Source: XYA12-FULL-58-9 sp001798605 (GTDB lineage Bacteria > Myxococcota > XYA12-FULL-58-9). Taken from it: a DNA stretch of 61,222 nucleotides. Shown piece by piece: positions 35,025 through 43,316 of this stretch (positions within the stretch are counted from its first letter, which is position 1; every line of letters begins with the position of its first letter). The stretch is from positions 1-61,222 of the forward strand of contig DAINMX010000008.1 in NCBI GenBank assembly GCA_036736205.1, given 5' to 3'. The notes under the pieces were generated by a model. The model was not told the origin of the DNA. It did no database searches and was given only the letters and a program-made list of their open reading frames with translations. The translations under genes were made by a program, and so were the position numbers.

Positions 35025-36971
35025 TTACTCTTCGGGCCCTACGGCGAGGATCCCGGACAGGGAGGTGGCGAGGCTCTCGATGGTAAAGGGTTTGGTAAGG
35101 GCACCAGCGAAGCCGTAGCTTGCGAATTCTGCGACAACGGGGTCTGTGGAATATCCGGAGGCGACGATCGCGACGAGCTTGGGATGGATAGCCATGAGCT
35201 TGCCTAGACAGGTTACGGCGTTTGCTTCGCCGGGAATCGTCAGGTCCAGGATGGCGGCGGCAATCGGCTCTCCTGCCTGTTTCATGCGTTCGACCTCGAC
35301 GACGGCTTCGTAACAGCTCGAGGCGTTGCGGGTCTTGTATCCGAGGGTTTCGAGCATGACTGTCGTTACGCTCAATACAAGAGGGTCATCGTCCATCACC
35401 AGAATCCAACCCGTGCCGCAAACTGGTGTGGGAGTGGGTTGCGACGGAGGTGCCGTCATGTTCGACTCTGCGGCTGGTAAATAGACTACCACCTTGGTGC
35501 CATGGCCGACGTCCGACTCGATTTCGATCGTGCCCTTGTGATGCGCAATGATCGAGTATGCCACTGCAAGACCCAATCCATGCCCCTCGGGCCTGGTGGT
35601 GAAATATGGATCGAATACCTTGGGGATGTTTTCGAAGGCAATACCAGCACCGGTGTCTTCGATTGAAAGCCTTACGTACCGCTGGGCCTGCAGTCGTGGG
35701 TGCTCCTTGTCGCGGAGGTCGGCGTTCTCTGCTTTGACAAATACGGTTCCACCCTGGGGCATCGCTTGCACTGCGTTTAGCACGAGGTTGCTGATGACCT
35801 GGTGGACTTGCGTGAGGTCCACGTACACCTGCCAGAGTTCGTTGTCCGTGTCGATCTGTGCGCGGCACCGCGAGCCGCTGGTGGAGAATCGGACCGTTTC
35901 TGGTATGAGCCGTTTGAGGTCGACTACCTCGAGGCTCGGTTGCCCACCCTTGGCAAAGGTGAGGAGTTGCTGCGTAAGGCCTTGGGCCCGTAGGCATGCC
36001 TTCTCAGCCTCCTCCAGGTATGTCGCGGGGTTGGTTCCGGCTTGCCGTTGTAGTCGAAACAAGGATATGTATCCTACCACGGCCGTGAGAAGATTGTTGA
36101 AGTCGTGGGCGATGCCGCCAGCGAGGACCGCCAGAGATTCCAGTTTCTGGACTCTCAGCATCTGCTCAGTGAGGGCTTTCTGGTCGGTCATGTCGATGTT
36201 CAGAACAATGACACCGGCAGTTAGGCCGCCGTCCGTGATCGGACAGTTGATGTTAAGGTAGCGCCTGCGGGTACCTTCAACGAGACAGTCGATCTCGTTT
36301 TCGGTCATCTTGCCATTGATCGCGCGAAGGTTATTCTGCGACCATTGGGTGCGCAATTGTTCGGTGGGGGCCATGTCTTCGGGACGTCTGCCGATGAAGT
36401 CACCCCAGCGCTGGCGACAAGTCGAGTTCTGCATTTGGCAGCGCCCATCAGGCCCCAAGACCCAGAGATCGAACGGTAGACACTCCACGACAGAATGCAG
36501 TCTGGCTTCGCTTTGGCGCAGCGCCTCCTCCGTCGACTTGCGCGCGGTGATGTCCCGCACCGCGCAGGCAATGCACGCAGCCTGTTCGGGCGCGCGGTGC
36601 ATTTTGGCAAGCCGTGCTTCGAACCACCGGACGCCAGCCGGCACCTCGAGCTCGTACTCGAGACTGCGAGGCTCACCGGTGGCGAAAGTCTCTCGTAGCA
36701 GGTTGATGGCTGGCACAGCCACCCCGCGTGGCAGCATTTCCGTGAAAGATCTGCCGATGATGGCGGCGGGTGTCTTGTAGAGCAGCTGGTCCTCGTTGGT
36801 AATGACCTCGAGGTAGCGGCCTTCTTCATCGAAGATGAACGCGACGTCAGGCAATGCATCGACAAACGCACGCAGGCGGTTCCTCTCGTCCTCGGCGTGT
36901 TCCAGCTCACGCACGCGCCGACGTAGAGCTTCGAGCTCCGCGGCCTCTCCCCTAAAGTCTCGTTCTCCCAT
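35025..36971 (-). CDS. Hybrid sensor histidine kinase (two PAS, HisKA, HATPase, receiver)
   Basis: ATG 36971 is preferred; a frame extending to 37100 adds only 43 proline-rich residues. The 648-aa product has two PAS domains (PDVAFIFDEEGRYLEV near the N-terminus; CLPFDLWVLGPDGRCQMQNS next), a HisKA with the H-box LAGGIAHDFNNLL, a HATPase with N-box NLVLNAVQAMPQGG, IEDTGAGIAF and EGHGLGLAVAYS, then a receiver with LVMDDDPLVLSV, Asp in AAILDLTIPG and Lys in LTKPFTIESL. No transmembrane helix is seen, so it senses in the cytoplasm. Such hybrid kinases are frequent in the delta-type bacteria. The cognate regulator is not in this window. Confidence 0.93.
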   Translation of the reverse strand: MGERDFRGEAAELEALRRRVRELEHAEDERNRLRAFVDALPDVAFIFDEEGRYLEVITNEDQLLYKTPAAIIGRSFTEMLPRGVAVPAINLLRETFATGEPRSLEYELEVPAGVRWFEARLAKMHRAPEQAACIACAVRDITARKSTEEALRQSEARLHSVVECLPFDLWVLGPDGRCQMQNSTCRQRWGDFIGRRPEDMAPTEQLRTQWSQNNLRAINGKMTENEIDCLVEGTRRRYLNINCPITDGGLTAGVIVLNIDMTDQKALTEQMLRVQKLESLAVLAGGIAHDFNNLLTAVVGYISLFRLQRQAGTNPATYLEEAEKACLRAQGLTQQLLTFAKGGQPSLEVVDLKRLIPETVRFSTSGSRCRAQIDTDNELWQVYVDLTQVHQVISNLVLNAVQAMPQGGTVFVKAENADLRDKEHPRLQAQRYVRLSIEDTGAGIAFENIPKVFDPYFTTRPEGHGLGLAVAYSIIAHHKGTIEIESDVGHGTKVVVYLPAAESNMTAPPSQPTPTPVCGTGWILVMDDDPLVLSVTTVMLETLGYKTRNASSCYEAVVEVERMKQAGEPIAAAILDLTIPGEANAVTCLGKLMAIHPKLVAIVASGYSTDPVVAEFASYGFAGALTKPFTIESLATSLSGILAVGPEE

Positions 36972-37246
36972 GATTTCCGCCCCCCGGCCAACATACAGTA
37001 GTGGTGGACGCGACGGAAGGGGAGACGCCGGGAGGCCGGGAGCGCCGGGAGCGGACCTAGGCGCATCAGGCGTGGCGGTTGGACGGGGATGGGTCGCCAT
37101 CCCAATTCCTCAATTAGAGCCAAGAAATGCGCCAGAATGAGCAACACCCGCCCCCCATTTCCGATAATTGGATTGTTGCACAAGGTGATGAAATCGCAGA
37201 TACGCAATCACAGCCCGAGATGGGCCACATACGTGGAGATGTAACG

Positions 37247-39370
37247 ATGTCAAATCTCTCGGTGAATTTCCCCAAGGACGTGCAAATCGAAGTCAAGAAA
37301 GCCATGAATGTGGACTCGGAGGCCGGCGAGAAGATTTCTGTGGGAGAGGCCGAGAAGATCCTAAATGCAACCAAGGGCCCAGAGGAACGCTCGAAGGTGG
37401 CGTTGGCGTTGTTGAAGGGCAGGAAATACACCCTTGCGGATGGGGTCGCAGACACGCTGGTGAACGAGCTGAAGTTGGGCACCGGCAACAAGTTCACCCA
37501 GGGCCCGGTGTCGACAACAGACATCAGTTCGGTCGTTGCGGCCAAGGATGCACAGAATGCCAAGAAGTTGGCTGTCGGCGATCTTTTCAACGATCCCAAT
37601 GTCGCCAGGGCAATGATGGATCCGGCGATGATTCGTACCGAGGCACACAGAGAGTTTGTCGACGGTATTCGCGGCAGCGATCTCTACCGCACCTATCACA
37701 AAGACGTGCGCGCGGTTTTGGCCGAGCAGGTCAGCCAGATCATCTCCGAATCGGAGACCACGGGCACGGTCATGGACGAGAGCAACAAAGACGGGCGATT
37801 CCTGCAGCCCTGGGCGCGCCAGCTCTACGATCTGGTGCAAGAGACGGCGCTCGCCGGCGGCCTCATTGGCTACGAAGGTGGGCCACAAGCCGTCGAGCTC
37901 AAGATGATGTCGGACAACAGCCCCAATGCCTATGTCTTCGGCTTTGATGACGGCAAGCCGCGCATCCACGTCTACGATACCATCGTCAATGTGTTCTTTG
38001 ACAACGACAAGGGTGAATGGATCAGCGAAGAAGCCAAGCTCATGCTGCAATCGGTGATCGCCCACGAGCTCGGCCACGTCAAGGACAGCCCGGGAGAATG
38101 GGACTCATGGTTCGGCATCCTGGTCGAATCCTCCGGCCTGCTCGAGGGACACACCGACGGCCCGTTGTTCACCGCGGCCCAGAAAGCCAAGATGATCGAA
38201 ACTGGCCGGAGCATGGCCAAGGAAAAGAAGGGTCTTTACCAATTCGTCACCGACGAGAAACTGCACCTCGCCACTCGAGATGTTGCGTCCAAGTTGAAGA
38301 TCCCCCCAGAGAAGGCGATCGCAACGCTTCTGCAGATCCTAGGCATCGATTTCAACAGCTCGAAGTACAGCACCGTCGAGTGCGACAAGGACGGCAAACC
38401 GACCAAGTTTGGTATTGCCCAGGCAATTTTCCAAGACTCCTACCAACTCACCCGGGCTGGCGAAATCGTCGCCGATCGTTTTGCTTTCTTGCTGCAGGGC
38501 ACCAACAAATGGACATCCCTCACCGACATGATGTTGGGAACCACGGTCAACTTCGGTCAATACACCACCACCCAACAAAAACAAAAGCTCATCGATTACT
38601 TCGCCACCGAGGGCTACGACGGTTGGATCACGATGCAAAGGAAGCAAACGGCCACGCGGGCAAAGAACTTCAACCTCCCCAGCCAACAAGAGCAGCTGAA
38701 GTGCGTGTCCCATCCACCGTCATTGCCACGGGTGGTTCTGGGTGCCGAGTACATGAATCGGTTTAGCAATCCGAACGCCTATCCGCTTGTGGTGCAGAAG
38801 ATTAAGACGATGGGCAACCCCGTCGCGAAGACGATGGAGATTTTGCGGGTCCTGCACCATGGGATGCATGAGGAGATCACGCGCTTTGTCGATCCCCGCG
38901 GCTTTGACAAGGCAGACGCCACCGCTAGCACCATGCATGGGTTCTTGTACACCGAGGAGAAGGAAAACTGGGCCCGCGCCATAGAGGGGGCCCTCAAGGT
39001 GCTCGATAATCTGATCTCCGACGCAGATCTCACCAACAGCGAATCTAAGGTCTTTGCCACGGTCATCGACGCCCTCAATGCCAAGGTCGACGCCAGGCCC
39101 AGTCAGTGCGCCATACCCGAGTGGGCAAAGACCCCCATGGAAATGGTGACCCAGCACCTCATTGAGCGGGTCGATGTTCTGAATCAATCGAACGTCACGG
39201 AAGAGACCGCTCCGATGATCGAGAAAAACACCATTAAGCTGTGGGAACAACACAGCAAGCAGCTGGAACGACGGGAAGCGTTCTTCGAAGAAACAGAGTT
39301 GAGCCCCGAAGAGAAGCTCGCAGAGCTTCTGGCGCAGATCCTCAAGACCGGCTCAGGCACCGGTAAATAG
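37247..39370 (+). CDS. Long cytoplasmic M48-like metalloprotease
   Basis: ATG 37247 (GGAG nine bases upstream) is chosen over an upstream ATG. The 707-aa product contains a zinc-peptidase core: SPNAYVFGF ... RIHVYDTIV, then His273-Glu-Leu-Gly-His277 (VIAHELGHVKD), and the third ligand Glu406 in AGEIVADRFAFLL, the arrangement seen in M48 peptidases. A THP-like element is present (CVSHPPSLPRVV). Unlike HtpX/Ste24 there are no transmembrane helices, and no signal peptide is evident. Residues 1-180 and the C-terminal 150 are helical and unrecognised. It is divergent from the histidine kinase, 275 bases apart. Confidence 0.72.
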   Translation: MSNLSVNFPKDVQIEVKKAMNVDSEAGEKISVGEAEKILNATKGPEERSKVALALLKGRKYTLADGVADTLVNELKLGTGNKFTQGPVSTTDISSVVAAKDAQNAKKLAVGDLFNDPNVARAMMDPAMIRTEAHREFVDGIRGSDLYRTYHKDVRAVLAEQVSQIISESETTGTVMDESNKDGRFLQPWARQLYDLVQETALAGGLIGYEGGPQAVELKMMSDNSPNAYVFGFDDGKPRIHVYDTIVNVFFDNDKGEWISEEAKLMLQSVIAHELGHVKDSPGEWDSWFGILVESSGLLEGHTDGPLFTAAQKAKMIETGRSMAKEKKGLYQFVTDEKLHLATRDVASKLKIPPEKAIATLLQILGIDFNSSKYSTVECDKDGKPTKFGIAQAIFQDSYQLTRAGEIVADRFAFLLQGTNKWTSLTDMMLGTTVNFGQYTTTQQKQKLIDYFATEGYDGWITMQRKQTATRAKNFNLPSQQEQLKCVSHPPSLPRVVLGAEYMNRFSNPNAYPLVVQKIKTMGNPVAKTMEILRVLHHGMHEEITRFVDPRGFDKADATASTMHGFLYTEEKENWARAIEGALKVLDNLISDADLTNSESKVFATVIDALNAKVDARPSQCAIPEWAKTPMEMVTQHLIERVDVLNQSNVTEETAPMIEKNTIKLWEQHSKQLERREAFFEETELSPEEKLAELLAQILKTGSGTGK

Positions 39371-39521
39371 CCCGACCTTCGATCTCGTGGGGTCCATTGA
39401 TCGGATCGATCGAAATCCCTAGATTTCGCAATATTCTTGGTGAGAAAGCGACCGTTATCGGGGGCGATTTGTTCCCCGCAGTGTACCATCCGCTGGGGAC
39501 GAACTCGTCACAGTGTGCGAA

Positions 39522-40580
39522 TCATAGGCCGCAGGGGTCGTCGACGAGGTAGTTGAGCATTTCGTCGAGGCTCTGTCCGGCGACGACATCGAGGATGTCG
39601 TGATAGGTGCCCCCGGTCATGTCGACCAGGCTGGGCGTCGAGTTGTATGGCTCAGACAGGCCTGCGGCGCTGGTGAGTGAGTGTATAGAATGCAGCACCA
39701 CACCGGCCTGCAAAAGTTTCACCGCCGCCTGGTCATAGCGGTACAGTGCAGGGTTGTCGCCGGTGTAGACGGCTGGCGGCTCCATGAATGTGTCGTCAGT
39801 CATCAAGACGAGGTAGCGCTTGACGTGGGTTCGGAACGCGAACTCGTCCGCGGCGCGGTAGAGAGCGTCGAGGAGATTCTCTGGCATGTCCCAGTTGTCT
39901 GCCTGCCGTTGGGAGTCCCGGATTCCCCACGCAGCGTTTTGCCACTCTAGCTGCGTTTCCAATTCGGAGAAGAAATCGCTGCGGGGCAAGACGGCGCCAT
40001 TGCCATGAACGATGACGTCATTGACATAAGTGGTCAGACCGAGATGAACATCCAGCCCTGCGTCCGTTACGTGATCCAGCAGTGTGTCCACCGACTGGTA
40101 CAGCGCGTTGATTTCTGCCCCCATGGTGGTTGAGACATCAATGACAAATACCAAATCGAGTGGTGGCGGTGGCCCTGCGATTCCTTCGCCGCCCAGGGGA
40201 ACGGTCTGTGTTTCGAGCTCGGGTGGGTCAAATGTAAAAGTGGCGGCATCGGCGTAATTGCCAATCTCACCGGGAGCAAATTGCACACCAAAATCAAAGG
40301 ACCGTCCTGGCTGAACCTTCTTGGGAAAATCCGTGAGCAGGAGAAAGGGTGCGCCGCCGATGGTGACTTGGGCGAGTTCAATGCTCACGGTGCCCGTGTT
40401 GATGACGTTGATTGCAGCAACTTTGGTGCACGCAATGTTAACTGCACCGAACTCGACTGCTGTGGGTACGACTTGCAGATCCACTGTGCGTTGTTCGACG
40501 GGTATCTTTGCCTCCAGCAGTTTCTCTTCACCGCAACCGGCCAACAACAAGCTGAGCGCCCCAAAAATGCGAAATTTCAT
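39522..40580 (-). CDS. Lipoprotein with Ig-like and von Willebrand factor A domains
   Basis: Start ATG 40580, with GAGG nine bases upstream (an ATG six bases before it is the alternative). The 352-aa protein has a lipobox in LSLLLAGCGEE. Residues 30-145 form a beta domain like the ASH/choice-of-anchor type (VEFGAVNI, INTGTVSIELAQV, RSFDFGVQFAPGE). Residues 150-345 are VWA, with a MIDAS Asp-x-Ser-x-Ser-like DVSTT in LVFVIDVSTTMGAEI. It may bind protein or metal at the cell surface. The function in this organism is unknown. Confidence 0.85.
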   Translation of the reverse strand: MKFRIFGALSLLLAGCGEEKLLEAKIPVEQRTVDLQVVPTAVEFGAVNIACTKVAAINVINTGTVSIELAQVTIGGAPFLLLTDFPKKVQPGRSFDFGVQFAPGEIGNYADAATFTFDPPELETQTVPLGGEGIAGPPPPLDLVFVIDVSTTMGAEINALYQSVDTLLDHVTDAGLDVHLGLTTYVNDVIVHGNGAVLPRSDFFSELETQLEWQNAAWGIRDSQRQADNWDMPENLLDALYRAADEFAFRTHVKRYLVLMTDDTFMEPPAVYTGDNPALYRYDQAAVKLLQAGVVLHSIHSLTSAAGLSEPYNSTPSLVDMTGGTYHDILDVVAGQSLDEMLNYLVDDPCGL

Positions 40581-40707
40581 ACCCATCGACCTCACTTGCA
40601 CTTCCATATTCTAGGAGTCCCACTTTCTCATGCTCTGGGCCGTTCGTCTACCTTCTGTGGCAACGAAACCGGGCACGGGTCAAACGGGTTGCCAAACGCG
40701 ACAGGGT

Positions 40708-40720
40708 TACCATATTGGTA
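40708..40720. promoter_or_regulatory. Small inverted repeat just upstream of the metal permease start
   Basis: TACCA-TAT-TGGTA (five-base arms) sits five bases before the ATG at 40726. A metal-responsive repressor could use it as its operator; no such regulator gene is adjacent. Confidence 0.3.
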
Positions 40721-40725
40721 CTAGT

Positions 40726-41958
40726 ATGGATTCAACCATGGTGACAGAGTTTGCCGCAGAGCTGTGGAAGATAACTCTGGATCTTGCGGCCCCTCTCCTA
40801 TTGGGGCTCTTGATCGCTGGATTGCTGCACGTCTGGTTGCCCCGTGCATGGATCGAGCGCCAGCTCAGTCGACGAACGTTCGGCAGCGTCGTTCGAGCAG
40901 TGCTCGTCGGTGTGCCCATGCCGTTGTGCTCTTGTGGGGTTGTTCCAACCGCAATTGCTTTGCGGCGTCAGGGAGCTTCAAATGGCGCGACCACAGCATT
41001 TCTTATCAGCACCCCGCAGACCGGGGTTGACTCGATTCTGGTCAGCGCAAGCTTCCTCGGTTGGCCTTTCGCCATTTTCAAGGTGATCGCCGCTGCGGTC
41101 ACAGGTCTCATGGGTGGTGCTCTCGCCAATGCGACTGACACTCAGGTTGCCGTGGACGGTGGCGCCTTGGCTATCGGAGATGCCCCGCGATCCCGCAGTC
41201 TTGTTGAAGCTGTTCGTTATGCCATCTTCGAGCTGTTGGCGATGATCGATCGTTGGCTCATTGTGGGTGTGGTGGTAGCTGCGGTCCTCTCTGTTGCACT
41301 GCCTGCCGATTTCTTTGCCGATCAGGAGTGGACTCGGGGTCTTCTAGGCATGCTCTTGGTCCTCGCCGTGGCGTTGCCACTCTATGTGTGCACCACGAGC
41401 TCTGTGCCGATAGCCGCGTCACTCATTGCTGCTGGGATGCCGCTCGGTTCTGCGTTGGTCTTTCTGATGGCAGGACCGGCAACGAATTTGGCGACAATGG
41501 GAGCGGTCTACAGAGGCTTGGGCGGGAAAATCCTGGCCATCTACCTTGGAACCGTGTCCGTGATGAGCATGGTCTTGGGCATAGGCTTCGAGTTTGTGCT
41601 TGCCGATGTCGCACCCCCCGCCCATGTGCATGTGCACGGGGGGCACTGGTGGTCAACCGTCTCGGCGGTGTTGTTGATCGGCTTGGTGGCGGCGCTAAGT
41701 GTGCGCCGAATCGTTTTGCGTATTCGTGGTGGAGCGCCGTTGCAAGGAGAAGACATGGACGTCAAGCTCGAGGTTAAGGGAATGACCTGTCAACATTGTG
41801 TGGCTAACGTCAAAAAGGCTCTGGAGGCCGTTGACGGAGTCGAAGAGGCCATTCCTGATCTCGCCGGATCCCGCGTCTTGGTGCGCGGCGGCGGACTGAA
41901 TGTGGAAGCGTTGGTCAGAGTTGTGGAGAAGGCAGGCTACAGCGCGACGGCGCTTTGA
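40726..41958 (+). CDS. SO_0444/DUF318-type metal efflux permease with fused HMA domain
   Basis: ATG 40726 begins MDSTMVTEFAAELWK. The 410-aa product has about eight to ten hydrophobic segments with the family signature VPMPLCSCGVVPTAIALRRQGAS, including the CSCG motif that probably binds the metal, and STPQTGVDSILVSASF. The C-terminal 70 residues form a heavy-metal-associated domain with MTCQHCVANVKKAL (CxxC). A His-rich stretch (PPAHVHVHGGHWW) joins the two. Relatives export copper or zinc, or act on arsenic compounds; the metal cannot be decided here. Confidence 0.85.
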   Translation: MDSTMVTEFAAELWKITLDLAAPLLLGLLIAGLLHVWLPRAWIERQLSRRTFGSVVRAVLVGVPMPLCSCGVVPTAIALRRQGASNGATTAFLISTPQTGVDSILVSASFLGWPFAIFKVIAAAVTGLMGGALANATDTQVAVDGGALAIGDAPRSRSLVEAVRYAIFELLAMIDRWLIVGVVVAAVLSVALPADFFADQEWTRGLLGMLLVLAVALPLYVCTTSSVPIAASLIAAGMPLGSALVFLMAGPATNLATMGAVYRGLGGKILAIYLGTVSVMSMVLGIGFEFVLADVAPPAHVHVHGGHWWSTVSAVLLIGLVAALSVRRIVLRIRGGAPLQGEDMDVKLEVKGMTCQHCVANVKKALEAVDGVEEAIPDLAGSRVLVRGGGLNVEALVRVVEKAGYSATAL

Positions 41959-41973
41959 TTATATTGGCCAGGG

Positions 41974-43089
41974 TTAGGTCCGTAATAGATCGACTCTCTG
42001 AGGAATGTGAAAAATGCGAGATTCACGAATGAGCTCCAGATATGAAGTGAGTCTCGAGAGGTCCCGGACTACCAGGTCTCCCATTAGGCGTATGTGACTG
42101 AGAAACTCAGGGGGTTTGTCGAAGTTTGGGGAGAAACTGGACATTTCGCACTCGACCTTTGCCATTTGCGCAGGTAGGTCCCGGCGCAGACGCAAGGAGT
42201 AGTCCATTCTTTCCCGCCAATGGGAGACAAGGCGTTGCAGACGTTCGTAATCGCGCAACACCAATGTCAGAAACAGATCGCGGTAGTAGTTGTTCTCCCT
42301 TTCGTAGAAATACCGGTGACGCCGCATATGATTTTTTCGCCAAGCCAGTGCGTTTTCCTGTCCCCATTCGATGTTCATCAAGGCGTAGGAGATTCGGCTC
42401 CCCTTCTCTAGCTGTTTGAAATGGAGGTGGTAGCACATGTCGCGAGTCTGCAGCAGATTGTCGAGTGGGACGTCGAGCGACATGATTCCGAAGTGCTCGA
42501 ACTCACCAAACAAGAGATTCTTGAAGTGGTTGTGAATGCAATCCCAATCGGTGAGGGCGCAGGAGCTGTGGTTGAGGATGTAAGATTCGATCTCAGCCAA
42601 GTGCCCAATGACGAAATTCTCGATGCTCAGCTTGATGAGACAATAGGCACCGTCATTGGACTCGAACTCCTTTTCAAAGTCTGCCGTCTCCAGCGCTGTG
42701 TCCGCAGGGGGCGCTGACGATGGCTCCCCATACTCGCGATAGAGCGGACAGCTTCGAAACGCATCAATGACACAACTCAACGCATCGCGGGTGACAGGCT
42801 GCGCCAAGCGAATCTCTATGGCCTCGTCCTTGTGCAAGGCCAGAGCAACCAAAGACAGCGGCTGAAAGTCGACCCATTGGTCAGTTGACGGACGTCGCAG
42901 GGAAAGGCGGTCGATGCAGCCAGACTCACGTAAACGCGAGAACAAGTGAGTTGCGGGGCGAACGTGGAGGTCAAAGGCAAGGGTCGTGCGCAGGACAACG
43001 AATGAGGAGTCGCTGGCGACCACCTGGAAGTTGATGTCTTCGATGCCCGCGAGCACCTCGCAGGTCGTGCCGTCGGTTCTTCGGGTCAC
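41974..43089 (-). CDS. Unrecognised 371-aa protein
   Basis: A 371-aa soluble protein with no signal peptide. The N-terminal half is beta-rich; the C-terminal half is rich in aromatic and charged residues in helical order (MRRHRYFYERENNYYRDLFL, LVLRDYERLQRLVSHWRERM). It ends with helices that may form a coiled coil. I see no known motif. It lies between two unrelated genes, with the metal permease convergent at its 3' end (15-base gap), and has no same-strand partner within 225 bases. Confidence 0.7.
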   Translation of the reverse strand: MTRRTDGTTCEVLAGIEDINFQVVASDSSFVVLRTTLAFDLHVRPATHLFSRLRESGCIDRLSLRRPSTDQWVDFQPLSLVALALHKDEAIEIRLAQPVTRDALSCVIDAFRSCPLYREYGEPSSAPPADTALETADFEKEFESNDGAYCLIKLSIENFVIGHLAEIESYILNHSSCALTDWDCIHNHFKNLLFGEFEHFGIMSLDVPLDNLLQTRDMCYHLHFKQLEKGSRISYALMNIEWGQENALAWRKNHMRRHRYFYERENNYYRDLFLTLVLRDYERLQRLVSHWRERMDYSLRLRRDLPAQMAKVECEMSSFSPNFDKPPEFLSHIRLMGDLVVRDLSRLTSYLELIRESRIFHIPQRVDLLRT

Positions 43090-43269
43090 GTGGACACCTC
43101 AGTGTGCGCGCGGATCACCTTGTGGTGACCGCCTCCCAGGGAAACTTACCAGACCGCAGAGTGACGGGCCACTTATCAAACATCACAACTTACTGTGCTG
43201 CATACAGCCATGGAAGTCGTATTTCGCCGCACGTCGGTCAACCAAACCGGAAAATCGGATTGTGGGAAG

Positions 43270-43303
43270 CTGAACGGGTGGCACCGCCGCACCACCCGTT
43301 CAG
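43270..43303 (-). terminator. Hairpin just downstream of ppdK
   Basis: CTGAACGGGTGG (43270-43281) pairs perfectly over 12 bases with CCACCCGTTCAG (43292-43303) around a 10-base loop, 14 bases past the ppdK stop. The transcript continues CTTCCCACAATCCGATTTT, which has only a late, short T run, so it is more a 3'-end stabiliser or weak terminator than a classical one. Confidence 0.45.
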
Positions 43304-43316
43304 TTGGATCAACGAT

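Noticed and set aside
36972..37100. Longer N-terminus of the hybrid histidine kinase
   Set aside because: The extra 43 residues are proline-rich and resemble translated noncoding DNA; ATG 36971 starts the coiled helix before the first PAS domain.
43089..43316. Possible small gene between the orphan gene and ppdK
   Set aside because: Short open frames there show no ribosome binding site or domain; the only clear element is the hairpin at 43270-43303.
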